Numbered from the stretch's first letter, positions 32,975-41,557 are shown. The stretch: DNA of 64,000 bases from an uncultured bacterium (GCA_949291545.1 CASEWB010000009.1:1-64000); one strand, 5' to 3'. Notes: generated by a model not told the origin, from the letters alone. A program made the numbers and translations.

Positions 32975-34419
32975 AAACGGTTTTGCCGCATAACACGTTA
33001 TCGTTGGAAAAATCACGCCCCGGCCGCCGCGGCGTACGGTTTGAGCAAGCGGAAAAGCACGCTTCGGCTTATCTGCCCGAAGCGTATCTGCGCAAAAATG
33101 CGCCCAAACTGCCGGAACTGTCGGAATTCGAAACGGTGCGCCATTTTACGCGCCTGTCGGAACTGAACTATTGCCTGGACGGAGAATTTTATCCGCTGGG
33201 TTCCTGCACTATGAAGTACAACCCCAAAGCCTACGATGTGCTAAGTGCGCTGCCCGGTTTTGCTAACGTGCACCCGCTCGCGCCGGAAGCTTCGGTTCAA
33301 GGCACGCTGGAAGCGTTGTACGAACTGCAGGAACTGCTTAAAAAGGTGACGGGGTTGGCGGCGTTTACGCTCCAGCCTGCGGCCGGCGCGCACGGAGAGT
33401 TGACGGGTATTTTGACGGCGCGCGCCTATCACGATGCGCGCAAAGATTTTAAACGTACCGAAGTGATCGTGCCCGACACCGCCCACGGCACTAACCCCGC
33501 TACGGCGCATATGGCCGGGTATACGGTGGTCAATATAAAATCCGCGCCCGACGGACGCGTGGACAAAGCGGCTTTGCAGCAGGCGCTGTCGGACAAAACG
33601 GCTGTCGTGATGCTTACCGTGCCCAACACCGTGGGGCTTTTTGAAACCGACATCCGCGAAATTGCCGATATGGTGCACAAAGCGGGCGCCTTGTTCTATT
33701 TGGACGGGGCAAACTTCAATGCGTTGGCGGGTCTTGTAAAACCGGCTGATATGGGGGCGGACCTCATGCACTTAAACGTGCACAAAAGTTTTGCCGCGCC
33801 GCACGGCGGCGGCGGCCCCGGCGCAGGCCCCGTGGGGGCGGCGGCGCATGTGGCGCCGTTCCTGCCTAAACCCATGGTGGAGCTCAAAAACGGCAAATAT
33901 ACCTTAAGCGGCAAAAGGCCCAAAAGCTTGGGCAAAATGAAAGCCTTTTGGGGCAATGTGGCCGTATGCCTGCGCGGATATTGTTATTTGCGCCAATTTG
34001 ACGGAAACACCTTCCGCCAAATTGCCGAAAACGCCATCTTAAACGCAAACTATGTCCCCGCCGCGCTCAAAGGCAAGTTTAATGCGTTTTTTGACTGCGT
34101 TTGTATGCACGAATGTGTGCTGAGCGTTAATCCGGCCGAAATGAACGGCGTGCATACGTCCGACATTGCCAAACGCTTGTTGGATTACGGCTTTTATGCT
34201 CCCACCATCTATTTCCCGCTTATTGTGCCGGAAGCTATGATGGTGGAACCGACGGAAACCGAAAGCAAACAAATGATGGACGCGTTTGTGGACGCCATGG
34301 AACAAATCTATACGGAAATCCAAACCGAACCGCAAACCGTCAAGGACGCGCCGCACAGCCAGTGCGTGTGCCGCATTGACGAAGTTTCCGCCGCGCGCGA
34401 ACCCAATTTGCGCTGGTAA
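32971..34419 (+). CDS. gcvPB: Glycine dehydrogenase (decarboxylating) subunit 2
   Basis: The 482-residue subunit carries the pyridoxal-phosphate lysine in LHLNVHKSFAAPHGGGGPG-like sequence. Other conserved parts are YPLGSCTMKYNPKAYDVLSA and QPAAGAHGELTGILTARAYH. The start overlaps the gcvPA stop codon. The L protein (dihydrolipoamide dehydrogenase) is not encoded in this window, so it must be elsewhere. Confidence 0.97.
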   Translation: MKTVLPHNTLSLEKSRPGRRGVRFEQAEKHASAYLPEAYLRKNAPKLPELSEFETVRHFTRLSELNYCLDGEFYPLGSCTMKYNPKAYDVLSALPGFANVHPLAPEASVQGTLEALYELQELLKKVTGLAAFTLQPAAGAHGELTGILTARAYHDARKDFKRTEVIVPDTAHGTNPATAHMAGYTVVNIKSAPDGRVDKAALQQALSDKTAVVMLTVPNTVGLFETDIREIADMVHKAGALFYLDGANFNALAGLVKPADMGADLMHLNVHKSFAAPHGGGGPGAGPVGAAAHVAPFLPKPMVELKNGKYTLSGKRPKSLGKMKAFWGNVAVCLRGYCYLRQFDGNTFRQIAENAILNANYVPAALKGKFNAFFDCVCMHECVLSVNPAEMNGVHTSDIAKRLLDYGFYAPTIYFPLIVPEAMMVEPTETESKQMMDAFVDAMEQIYTEIQTEPQTVKDAPHSQCVCRIDEVSAAREPNLRW

Positions 34420-34426
34420 CACGTCT

Positions 34427-34458
34427 GCATACGGCCCCGCGTAAACGGGGCCGTATGC
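34427..34458 (+). repeat. Perfect 13-bp hairpin without T tract after gcvPB
   Basis: GCATACGGCCCCG pairs perfectly with CGGGGCCGTATGC around CGTAAA, eight bases after the gcvPB stop codon. The sequence behind is GGCAACAGG, so it is not a canonical terminator. It may protect the gcv mRNA or reduce flow into the lipoate ligase gene. Confidence 0.75.
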
Positions 34459-34511
34459 GGCAACAGGTTATTGCGTATCCGCTGAGGAATGCCTCACGCG
34501 GCCGATGTTTT

Positions 34512-35210
34512 ATGGATATTGTACTGAGTACCCCGGCCTTAAACGTATTTGAGCAAATGGCATTAGACGACTGCCTCGTACGCGCGCGCCCGCTCGAAAC
34601 GACGCTTCGGTTTTACCGCTGGACGGACGGCCCCGCGGTAACTTTTGGCTATGCCCAGTTTGTAAGCGAGGTGCGCCAAGCCGTGCAAGGTTTGCCCAAC
34701 GCGGGCCCGCTGGCGCGCCGCCCGACCGGCGGTGGGGTGGTTTTCCACCGGGAGGATTTAACGTTCTCGTTGGTGTTTGTTGCGCTCCAGCGGCCTGCCG
34801 AAATTTACCGCCGGCTGCACGCGTGTATCCACGAACAATTGACCCGCTTGGGAACGGAAAACAGCGTATTCGGGGAGAAATTGCCCGCGGCCGCCTATGC
34901 CCCCAGCCAAAACCATCGGGCCAGTGCGTGCTTTAGCAACCCGGTGGAGAACGATTTGCTCGGCGAGAATGGAACTAAAATGCTGGGCGGCGCCATCCGC
35001 CGCTTTGGCGAAACGGTATTGTATCAGGGGTCTTTGCAGTTGCCGGCCGCGCGCGAAAACCCGGCTTATAAAAAAGCCATTATTGATGCCATACGCCGTT
35101 TTTTGGCCATAGACTTAAAACCCCGCCGGGCGGAAGGGCCTTTGCTGCAAGCGGCCCGCCAACTGGCCCAAACCCAATATGCCCAACAGGCTTGGACGGA
35201 GAAATTTTGA
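34512..35210 (+). CDS. lplA: Lipoate-protein ligase A family protein
   Basis: The 232-residue protein belongs to the BPL/LplA/LipB family: NVFEQMALDDCLV near the start, LARRPTGGGVVFHREDLTFS (lipoyl-AMP site) and the KMLGGAIRRFGETVLYQGSL segment with the catalytic-type lysine region. It should attach lipoate to GcvH, encoded just upstream. The start is uncertain: ATG 34512 fits the family but has no ribosome binding site close by; ATG 34455 lies inside the hairpin. It shares its last bases with the following gene. Confidence 0.85.
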   Translation: MDIVLSTPALNVFEQMALDDCLVRARPLETTLRFYRWTDGPAVTFGYAQFVSEVRQAVQGLPNAGPLARRPTGGGVVFHREDLTFSLVFVALQRPAEIYRRLHACIHEQLTRLGTENSVFGEKLPAAAYAPSQNHRASACFSNPVENDLLGENGTKMLGGAIRRFGETVLYQGSLQLPAARENPAYKKAIIDAIRRFLAIDLKPRRAEGPLLQAARQLAQTQYAQQAWTEKF

Positions 35211-35896
35211 TTGTACGTTTGTTTAAATTACTAATAGCTTTGCTCCTGTTGCCGACGGCCGTGCTTACTTTTGCCGAAACGGTGCAAATTTTGCTGGCCG
35301 TGTTGGGGCATTTGCAAACGGCGGCCAGTTTTATTACCGGGGTGGTGGTGTATGCCGGCATCCACTATGGGTATTACGACTTTTCCCGCCCGTATGTGTT
35401 TGCGCACGAAATGACGCACGCTTTGGCGGCGGTGCTGTGCGGGTGCCGGATTAAGGACGTATCCATTGGGCAGGACAGCGGATACGTCAAAATGGACCGC
35501 TGCAATGCGTTTGTAGTTTTGGCGCCGTATTTTGTGCCGGCGTATACGGTGGCGGCCGCTTTGGTGTACGCGATAACCAATTTGTTTGTAGACCTAACCC
35601 CATACCGCCAGCTGTTTTTGTTTGTCATTGGGTTTTGTATGGCTTTCCATATCGTACAAACATTTAAAACCTTGTTCGAAGCCGACCAGCCAGACTTAAA
35701 ATTGGCGGGCGGGAAAGTGTTTTCCGTCGTGACGATTACGCTAGCCAACTTGCTGGTATTGGCCGTGGTGCTGAAAGTGCTGTTCCCGGAAGCTGTTAGT
35801 TTGTTGGCGGCAGGGAAAAATGTGTTGGCGGGGTCCGTCAATGTGTGGCGAATTATAGTAAACTATATAGTAGAAAAAGCGGTAAACGCGGCATAA
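35207..35896 (+). CDS. Membrane protein, M50B-like metalloprotease family
   Basis: The 229-residue protein starts with TTG overlapping the stop codon of the preceding gene (TTGA), with GGAGA just upstream. It has about five hydrophobic segments. The motif YVFAHEMTHALAAVLCGCRI contains HExxH in a membrane segment, followed by IKDVSIGQDSGYVKM and a second hydrophobic stretch (LAPYFVPAYTVAAALVY), as in M50B-like (site-2-protease-related) proteins. The third ligand, usually an Asp in a later NxxPxxxxDG motif, is not seen, so activity is uncertain. It lies between lplA and the AsmA-like gene. Confidence 0.7.
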   Translation: MIVRLFKLLIALLLLPTAVLTFAETVQILLAVLGHLQTAASFITGVVVYAGIHYGYYDFSRPYVFAHEMTHALAAVLCGCRIKDVSIGQDSGYVKMDRCNAFVVLAPYFVPAYTVAAALVYAITNLFVDLTPYRQLFLFVIGFCMAFHIVQTFKTLFEADQPDLKLAGGKVFSVVTITLANLLVLAVVLKVLFPEAVSLLAAGKNVLAGSVNVWRIIVNYIVEKAVNAA

Positions 35897-35898
35897 AA

Positions 35899-38205
35899 AT
35901 GAGCAAAAAAAACAAGAACAAAAAGAAAAGAGGATTTTTTGCCTGGCTGGGGCGCTTTGTAAAAGCGTGCCTGATGGTAAGCTTGCGCACGGTTTTATTT
36001 ACGGTTATGCTGCTGCTTTTGCTGGTGGCGGGGCTGTGGCTTGTATTTTTGAAAACCTTTAACGCCCAGCACATCAGCGAAGTGATTACCGAAGAACTCC
36101 AAAAACGGTTGGACCGGCCCGTTATTATTACCTCCTTAGACCTTAAATTTTTTAATACGCTGGAACTGAAAGGCTTTTCGGTTCTGGATACAACCGGCGA
36201 GCCGGGGTATCCGCTTTTGTCGGCGGAATCCGTTACGTTGCGGCTGCAGATTTTCCCGCTGTTAAACCAACAACTGGTGATTGACGAAGTTTCTTTAAAT
36301 TCCCCGCGGTTTAATGTGGTGCACCTAAAAGACGGCGGCTACAATATGCCGCGCCTGCAGACGCCTAAGGAAAAATCTTTCTACACCAGTGAACTGACCG
36401 GCCGCAAACTGGCGGTGAGCGTGGAAGACTGGACCGTGCACAACGGCGTGCTGAGCTACAAGGATTTGGCGTCCGGGGTGTCGCATGCGGTATACGGGCT
36501 GAACTTGCATTTTGAGCAGCTGCGCTTTAATGAATTATCCCGTTTTCAGGCGGATATGGTGCTGCGCAATAAATGGGGGGATAATATTTCCGATATGGAA
36601 ATCAAAGGGACGGGGCACGTCAATTTCGCCGGGTTTGATTGGTCCAATTTTTCCTTACGCAGTTTGCGCACACAGGTATTTCTGTTTCAAAAACCAGTGG
36701 ATTTGCTGATTGATTTGGATAATTTAAAAACGCCTTATTTTAACATCAAGGCAAGTGTGCCGGCTTTTTCCAGCAAAGATTTATCTCTATTCCATACGAA
36801 AGAGTGGGGCTTTTCCGTTCCCAAGGCGGAACTGACGGCCCAGGGAATGCTGGATAACGATTATCGCTTGCTGAAAATTTCCAAACTCACTGCATCTGCC
36901 GACGACGTAAAACTGACGGCTTCCGGCAATTTGGATTTTGCACAAGCGCCTTTTGCAGCGGACGTACAGGGGCAAACCAATTTCTTCAAGCTTTCCGGCA
37001 AAGAAACCTATTATGCCCCGCTTGCCAAATACAAACTAACCGGCACCGCCGCGCTGTCCGCCCGCGTAACGCGCCAAAGCGGCAAATATACCTTGCCGCT
37101 GTTAACGGCGCAAGTAAAAGAGGTGGACGGTTCCTTCTACGGTTTTAAAGCGGCCGGTGTGAGCGGGGAATTCCAAGCCAAAGAAAACTTTTCCGATTTG
37201 TACGCCAGCACTTCGGCCGGGAAAGTGACGGTAAATAAATCCGTGTTTGACAAACTGAATATGAGCGCCAGCTGGCGCAAAGGCAATTTGTATGCGTATA
37301 TTGCCTCTACCGAGTTAAACGGTGTGCCGTTTAAGTTGAGTTTGTCGGTAAATAATTTAAAAAGTATTCGCCGCAAAATTCGTACTTCCATTTATTGGCG
37401 CGACTTGGATCCGGTGGCCTTTATCGGCACGGTGAAAGATTTTGTCACCGTCATTACGCCGCTTCTTAAAAAGAAACCCAATTTTAAAGCCCCGGTGGAA
37501 GGCCAGCTGGCTTGGCTGCGCAACTTCCGTGATCGGCTGCCCAATTTTATGCAAAACTTTGCGGGGAACTTGACGGCGGATACGTTTTCCACCCAGATTT
37601 TGTCCGGCAACCGCTTTAGCGCCGAGTTTGATTTTACCGGTATGCGCGCCGGAATGAAAAATTTATCCGGCCCGCTGGAAGCACGCCTGGAAGGCGGCGT
37701 GATACACCAAATGGAAAAACTGGCCGAAGAACAGCAGGCGCTTAACATTACTTTCCAGCCGTTTATTCTGATGCACCGTATGGAGCGCGCCGGGAGCTTT
37801 AAGGTGGGGCAGGTGCTGAAAGACGTGCCGTTTGACGATATGGCCGTATCGGTGGATTTTGATAAAGGCCGTATGCAGATTAATAATGCCTATACCGTTG
37901 GGCCTACTATTTCGGCGGCGGTCAGCGGGTGGACTGACTGGGTGAACGAAAATTTTGATATTATTATATGGACGATGTTTAATAATACGTCCCGCTCCGG
38001 CGCTTTGGCCGAAAACTTGACCGACGAATCCGGCAACCCGGCGTTGGCGTTTAGAGTGTCGTCTTCTATGCTTAAGCCCAAGCTGGAAATGCTGCGTGCC
38101 AAAAAAACGGGTGAAACCATTCGCACGGCACAGGAACAGGGGCTGAGCACCAGTTTTAAAGCTGCACAGGAATTTATCCAAGGAGATTTCCATGCCAAAA
38201 AATAA
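35899..38205 (+). CDS. AsmA-like envelope protein
   Basis: The 768-residue protein has a very basic start (MSKKNKNKKKRGFFAWLGRF), one membrane segment (about residues 20-52) and a long periplasmic part of repeating beta structure. The region after the anchor (ISEVITEELQKRLDRPVIIT then SLDLKFFNTLELKGFSV) matches the AsmA N-terminus. AsmA-like proteins bridge the two membranes of diderms and are thought to move phospholipids. The start at 35899 follows the upstream stop by two bases. It overlaps pyrE by 14 bases. Confidence 0.85.
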   Translation: MSKKNKNKKKRGFFAWLGRFVKACLMVSLRTVLFTVMLLLLLVAGLWLVFLKTFNAQHISEVITEELQKRLDRPVIITSLDLKFFNTLELKGFSVLDTTGEPGYPLLSAESVTLRLQIFPLLNQQLVIDEVSLNSPRFNVVHLKDGGYNMPRLQTPKEKSFYTSELTGRKLAVSVEDWTVHNGVLSYKDLASGVSHAVYGLNLHFEQLRFNELSRFQADMVLRNKWGDNISDMEIKGTGHVNFAGFDWSNFSLRSLRTQVFLFQKPVDLLIDLDNLKTPYFNIKASVPAFSSKDLSLFHTKEWGFSVPKAELTAQGMLDNDYRLLKISKLTASADDVKLTASGNLDFAQAPFAADVQGQTNFFKLSGKETYYAPLAKYKLTGTAALSARVTRQSGKYTLPLLTAQVKEVDGSFYGFKAAGVSGEFQAKENFSDLYASTSAGKVTVNKSVFDKLNMSASWRKGNLYAYIASTELNGVPFKLSLSVNNLKSIRRKIRTSIYWRDLDPVAFIGTVKDFVTVITPLLKKKPNFKAPVEGQLAWLRNFRDRLPNFMQNFAGNLTADTFSTQILSGNRFSAEFDFTGMRAGMKNLSGPLEARLEGGVIHQMEKLAEEQQALNITFQPFILMHRMERAGSFKVGQVLKDVPFDDMAVSVDFDKGRMQINNAYTVGPTISAAVSGWTDWVNENFDIIIWTMFNNTSRSGALAENLTDESGNPALAFRVSSSMLKPKLEMLRAKKTGETIRTAQEQGLSTSFKAAQEFIQGDFHAKK

Positions 38206-38776
38206 CATCGATGTATTGTGCCTTTTGCAAGAACATGGGGCTATTTTGGAGGGGCATTTTGTGATGCCTTCCGGCTTTCACAGCCAAACGTATATTCAAA
38301 CTTCACTCCTGATGCAGCACCCGCATTTGGCCCAGCGCATTGCGGGGGCCTTGTCGGACAAATTTACCAAAAAAATTGATGTGGTGATGGCGCTTACGCC
38401 CTCCAACTCGGTATTGGCGCAAGAAGTGGCCCGCGCCCGCGGGGTGCGTGCTATTTTTGCTTCGCGCGACGATAATGGTGAGATGGTGTTAAAACACAAT
38501 TTTTTGGTAAAAGAAGGGGAAGATGTTTTAATTGTGGACGATGTTGCCGTTTCCGGCCGCAAGATTAATAAAGCGATTGAACTGGTAAGCAAGCTGGGCG
38601 GCAATGTGATTGGCGTGGGGGTTATTGTGGACCGCTCGATGGGCTACTTGCCTTTGGCTGTGCCGCTGCGGGCGCTTTTATCGTACCCTATGCAAACTTT
38701 TACCGCGAAAGAGTGCCCTCTCTGCGCGGCCAAAATTCCGTTTTCCAAGCTGGAAGAAACGGGCAAGGGCAATTAA
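38192..38776 (+). CDS. pyrE: Orotate phosphoribosyltransferase
   Basis: The 194-residue enzyme makes OMP from orotate and PRPP in pyrimidine synthesis. It shows GHFVMPSGFHSQTYIQTSLL, VVMALTPSNSVLAQEVARAR and the PRPP-binding loop DVLIVDDVAVSGRKINKAIE (the family usually has VEDVxTTGGS, so the threonine/glycine part differs). A cysteine pair CPLCAAK lies near the C-terminus, a feature of some archaeal-like PyrE. AAGGAGA precedes the ATG. Confidence 0.88.
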   Translation: MPKNNIDVLCLLQEHGAILEGHFVMPSGFHSQTYIQTSLLMQHPHLAQRIAGALSDKFTKKIDVVMALTPSNSVLAQEVARARGVRAIFASRDDNGEMVLKHNFLVKEGEDVLIVDDVAVSGRKINKAIELVSKLGGNVIGVGVIVDRSMGYLPLAVPLRALLSYPMQTFTAKECPLCAAKIPFSKLEETGKGN

Positions 38777-38794
38777 TTAAAAGGACAAAACCGT

Positions 38795-39967
38795 ATGATA
38801 GAAATTAAACTCAAAGCAAAAGAAGAAAGACGCCTCCAGGCGGGTCACTGGTGGGTATTTTCCAACGAAATTGACGGCCTGGATACTTCCATTGAACCCG
38901 GCACCTTGGCCCGGGTGGTCAACCACGAGGGGAAACAGGTAGGGATTGGGTATTTTAACCCGCACAGCTTAATTTCCGTACGGCTTATCCAAAAAGGCGA
39001 AGGGGATTTGCCCAAAGATTTTGTTTTCGAAAATATAGACAACGCCTATACCTACCGCAAAGAAATTGGAGTGCGCAAATACGGGCGTATGTGCTATGGC
39101 GAGGCCGACAATATGCCTGGCCTGGTGATTGACCGCTACGGTGACGTATTGGTGATTGATGTGCTGACCGCCGGTATGGAAAAACTAAAGCCCGAAATTA
39201 CCCAAGCCTGCCAGAAAATTTTTAAACCTAAAGGCATTTATTACAAAAACGACAGTTCTTTCCGCGCGTTGGAAGGGTTAACCAATACGCCGGAAATAAT
39301 CGGCGAAGTGCCGGACGTGGTGGAAATAGAGGAAAACAAAGTAAAGTATATGGTTCCGCTGCGCGGCGGGCAAAAAACAGGCTTTTATTTTGACCAGCGC
39401 GAAAACCGCGAATTTTTAAAACCCTATTTCAAGGAAAAACTGGTGTTAGATTTGTATTCGTATATCGGGTCTTTTGGCATTACGGCCGCTTTGGCGGGCG
39501 CCAGCCAGGTGTGGGGGTGTGATTCTTCCGCCGCGGCGGTGGAATGGGCGCAAAAAAATGCGGAATTAAACGGCGTGTCCGATATTACCGTGTTTCACCG
39601 CGACGACGCCGAACGCCTCTTGTCCGCTATGAAAAAAGGCGAATTGCCCGATCAGCCTGATATTGTATTGTTGGACCCGCCCGCCTTTGTAAAAAGCCGC
39701 AAAGCCTTGCCGCAGGCGGTAGGGTTATATGTAAAGCTGGTTAAGATGGCCTTGGAAGGCATCAAGCCCGGCGGTTATTTGGCGTTTTCCACTTGTTCGC
39801 ACCATGTATCGCGCGAATTGTTTGTGGATATTATTCGCCAAGGGGTCAGCAAATCGGGCCGCAAAGCGGTGTTGGTGGAATTGCGCGGGCAAGCCAAAGA
39901 CCACCCGGTCCTGATTGGTATGCCGGAAACGGAATACCTGCATTTTGCGCTGATTCAAGTGCATTAA
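38795..39967 (+). CDS. Class I SAM-dependent rRNA methyltransferase (RlmI-like)
   Basis: The 390-residue protein has an N-terminal PUA domain (LQAGHWWVFSNEIDGLDTSI), a middle domain and a Rossmann methyltransferase domain with VLDLYSYIGSFGITAALAGA, DSSAAAVEWAQKNAELNG and PDIVLLDPPAFVKSRKAL. This is the layout of RlmI/RlmCD-type 23S rRNA cytosine-5 methyltransferases; the catalytic cysteine is probably that in AFSTCSHHVS. The exact target base is not known. AAAAGGA precedes the ATG. Confidence 0.88.
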   Translation: MIEIKLKAKEERRLQAGHWWVFSNEIDGLDTSIEPGTLARVVNHEGKQVGIGYFNPHSLISVRLIQKGEGDLPKDFVFENIDNAYTYRKEIGVRKYGRMCYGEADNMPGLVIDRYGDVLVIDVLTAGMEKLKPEITQACQKIFKPKGIYYKNDSSFRALEGLTNTPEIIGEVPDVVEIEENKVKYMVPLRGGQKTGFYFDQRENREFLKPYFKEKLVLDLYSYIGSFGITAALAGASQVWGCDSSAAAVEWAQKNAELNGVSDITVFHRDDAERLLSAMKKGELPDQPDIVLLDPPAFVKSRKALPQAVGLYVKLVKMALEGIKPGGYLAFSTCSHHVSRELFVDIIRQGVSKSGRKAVLVELRGQAKDHPVLIGMPETEYLHFALIQVH

Positions 39968-39980
39968 GGAGCTTTTTATT

Positions 39981-40012
39981 AAAAACCCCGGGTTGCCGCC
40001 CCGGGGTTTTTA
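39981..40012 (+). terminator. Terminator after the RlmI-like gene
   Basis: AAAACCCCGG pairs with CCGGGGTTTT around a nine-base loop and a T tract follows. Confidence 0.92.
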
Positions 40013-40081
40013 ATGGGAAAATCCTGCCGCGTGAGCCTAAATGGGGGTGATGCCCCGGCGGGGAACAGCAAAATGTGCGCC

Positions 40082-40110
40082 TTGTCTTTGTATATAATTT
40101 ATGGCATAAT
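40082..40110 (+). promoter_or_regulatory. Promoter of the exported orphan gene at 40143
   Basis: TTGTCT (40082-40087), a 17-base spacer and CATAAT (40105-40110) precede the gene by 32 bases; a TATAAT at 40093-40098 lies within the spacer and could be an alternative -10. Confidence 0.55.
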
Positions 40111-40142
40111 GGAAGAAAGATTTCATTTTTTGGAGGATGCCC

Positions 40143-40826
40143 ATGCGTAAAAGTTTGTTGGTGCTGTTTGTGATGGTTCTATTTACTTCTGTTGGTTTTA
40201 GCCAAAATATGGCGCTTCGCAAAGCTGAATATAGACAACTCTTATCTCAAAGGCAGGAACTGCTTTCCTGGAGCAAAGAAAATCCGCTCGCTCCGCGTTT
40301 TATGGAGATTATAAAAGAAAAAGAAGCCCGCAAAATCCGTACCCAGCTGTATACAGATTTTTTCGATTTTAGACAAAAAGAAGTTTCCGCATTTAAACAA
40401 GACCTTCGCCGGGAAATCCAAAAAGCGGCCAATGCGCCTTTTATCACTTTTAATACACTCCCTGCCAAAAACTTGCAAAAACTAGCCCGCCGCCCGGAAT
40501 TTTTAGTGGAATTTTTGTCGCTGTATCCGGACAATGTGGTTATGCTGTCGGATGCGTTTTTAACCAAATTGTTTAAACAAAACGAAAAGTTGGAAAATTT
40601 AGTAGTGTCCTATTTCCTGTATTTAAAAAGCTACAATACGGATTCGTCCTGCGTAAAGTTTTCGGAAGGGGAAGAACGTCAATTAAAAGGCTTTTATAAG
40701 TCCGGCAATATGGAACGCTTTTATGAAAGCTTGTCGTTGTATGCCGCTTCTAACTTAACGGCCAAAAAACAGGCGTTGGCCCGCAATTATGTAAAGAAAT
40801 CCTTGGCGTGCTCTTTTACTTTTTAA
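40143..40826 (+). CDS. Exported protein of unknown function
   Basis: The 227-residue product has a signal peptide (MRKSLLVLFVMVLFTSVGFS) with probable cleavage near FSQ. The mature part is basic and mainly helical, with charged runs (KEKEARKIRTQLYTDFFDFR) and no catalytic motif I recognise; two lone cysteines are present. GGAGG at 40132-40136 supports ATG 40143 rather than the ATG that touches it at 40137. It stands alone between a promoter and a terminator. Confidence 0.75.
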   Translation: MRKSLLVLFVMVLFTSVGFSQNMALRKAEYRQLLSQRQELLSWSKENPLAPRFMEIIKEKEARKIRTQLYTDFFDFRQKEVSAFKQDLRREIQKAANAPFITFNTLPAKNLQKLARRPEFLVEFLSLYPDNVVMLSDAFLTKLFKQNEKLENLVVSYFLYLKSYNTDSSCVKFSEGEERQLKGFYKSGNMERFYESLSLYAASNLTAKKQALARNYVKKSLACSFTF

Positions 40827-40843
40827 AATTTTTCCCGCCAAAC

Positions 40844-40872
40844 AAAAACCCCGCTTTTCAGCGGGGTTTTTT
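40844..40872 (+). terminator. Terminator after the exported orphan gene
   Basis: AAAACCCCGC and GCGGGGTTTT form a stem around TTTTCA, with T tracts on both strands, so it may also end the tRNA-Phe transcript from the other side. Confidence 0.92.
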
Positions 40873-40896
40873 AATGCTTTTAAATCCATAAAGAAA

Positions 40897-40968
40897 TGCC
40901 GAGGGACAGGATCGAACTGTCGACACCCGGTTTTTCAGACCGGTGCTCTACCACTGAGCTACCTCGGC
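40897..40968 (-). tRNA. tRNA-Phe (GAA)
   Basis: The minus strand folds as a full cloverleaf: acceptor stem GCCGAGG/CCTCGGC with discriminator A, D arm GCTCAGTGGTAGAGC, anticodon stem CCGGT/ACCGG with loop CTGAAAA (anticodon GAA) and T arm GACAG-TTCGATC-CTGTC. CCA is not encoded. It is 72 bases long. Confidence 0.96.
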
Positions 40969-40979
40969 ATTACCTAAAT

Positions 40980-41008
40980 ATAATACAAAATTTCCAAACC
41001 TTCGGCAA
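40980..41008 (-). promoter_or_regulatory. Promoter of tRNA-Phe
   Basis: On the minus strand TTGCCG (41003-41008), a 17-base spacer and TATTAT (40980-40985) lie just upstream of the tRNA. Confidence 0.6.
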
Positions 41009-41054
41009 ACAAATTTATTTTCTCCGTCGGTAAATTTTGTTGGGCGGCAATATT

Positions 41055-41525
41055 TTATAGCTGGCTATGCTCCAAAAATAAGGCCGCGGCTTGCTCTAAA
41101 AACTGCTGGTCGGTTTCGTCAAAACGGTTTAGGAGGGGGGAGTCGATATCCAACACGCCCCATACGCGGCCACCCTGCAAGAGGGGGACCACAATTTCAC
41201 TGCGGGAAGCCGCATCGCAGGCAATATGGCCCGCAAAAGCGTGCACGTCCGCCACCCGCTGTGTGCATTGCTGTGCGGCGGCCGTTCCGCAAACGCCTTT
41301 CCCCAGTGCAATGCGCACGCAGGCGGGCTTGCCTTGGAAAGGCCCCAACACCAAACCCCCGTCTTTTAAAAGGTAGAACCCGGCCCAGTTGATATCCGGC
41401 AAGGTGTTATACAAAACAGCCGCCGTATTGGCCATATTGGCTATGGCATCGCGCTCGACTTCCAACAGGGAACGGAGTTGGAGCAATAAATTATGATAGA
41501 GTTGTGTTTTGTTTGATAGAGCCAT
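41055..41525 (-). CDS. msrC: Free methionine-(R)-sulfoxide reductase (GAF domain)
   Basis: The 156-residue protein is a stand-alone GAF domain with the fRMsr signature: LYNTLPDINWAGFYLL, CVRIALGKGVCG, VADVHAFAGHIACDAASRSE and IVVPL. The cysteines in GVCG and HIACD correspond to redox-active positions of the family. It reduces free methionine sulfoxide. ATG 41525 gives the standard length and lies six bases behind a -10 box (TATACAAT), so its mRNA is probably leaderless. Confidence 0.95.
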   Translation of the reverse strand: MALSNKTQLYHNLLLQLRSLLEVERDAIANMANTAAVLYNTLPDINWAGFYLLKDGGLVLGPFQGKPACVRIALGKGVCGTAAAQQCTQRVADVHAFAGHIACDAASRSEIVVPLLQGGRVWGVLDIDSPLLNRFDETDQQFLEQAAALFLEHSQL

Positions 41526-41533
41526 AAAAATAT

Positions 41534-41539
41534 TGTATA
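41534..41539 (-). promoter_or_regulatory. -10 box of the fRMsr gene, leaderless geometry
   Basis: The minus strand reads TTTTTTATACAAT, then ATTTTT, then ATG. The same arrangement with the same six-base gap occurs before the YgjP-like gene. There is no room for a ribosome binding site. Confidence 0.6.
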
Positions 41540-41557
41540 AAAAACCGATTAGAAAGA

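Noticed and set aside
34455-35210. Earlier start (ATG 34455) for the lipoate ligase.
   Set aside because: It lies within the 3' arm of the perfect hairpin, lacks a Shine-Dalgarno sequence and adds 19 residues not expected in the family.
35860-35890. Palindromic TATAGT-AA-ACTATA near the end of the M50-like gene as a promoter or operator for the AsmA-like gene.
   Set aside because: It lies inside coding sequence, has no -35 partner, and the two genes are only two bases apart, so co-transcription is simpler.
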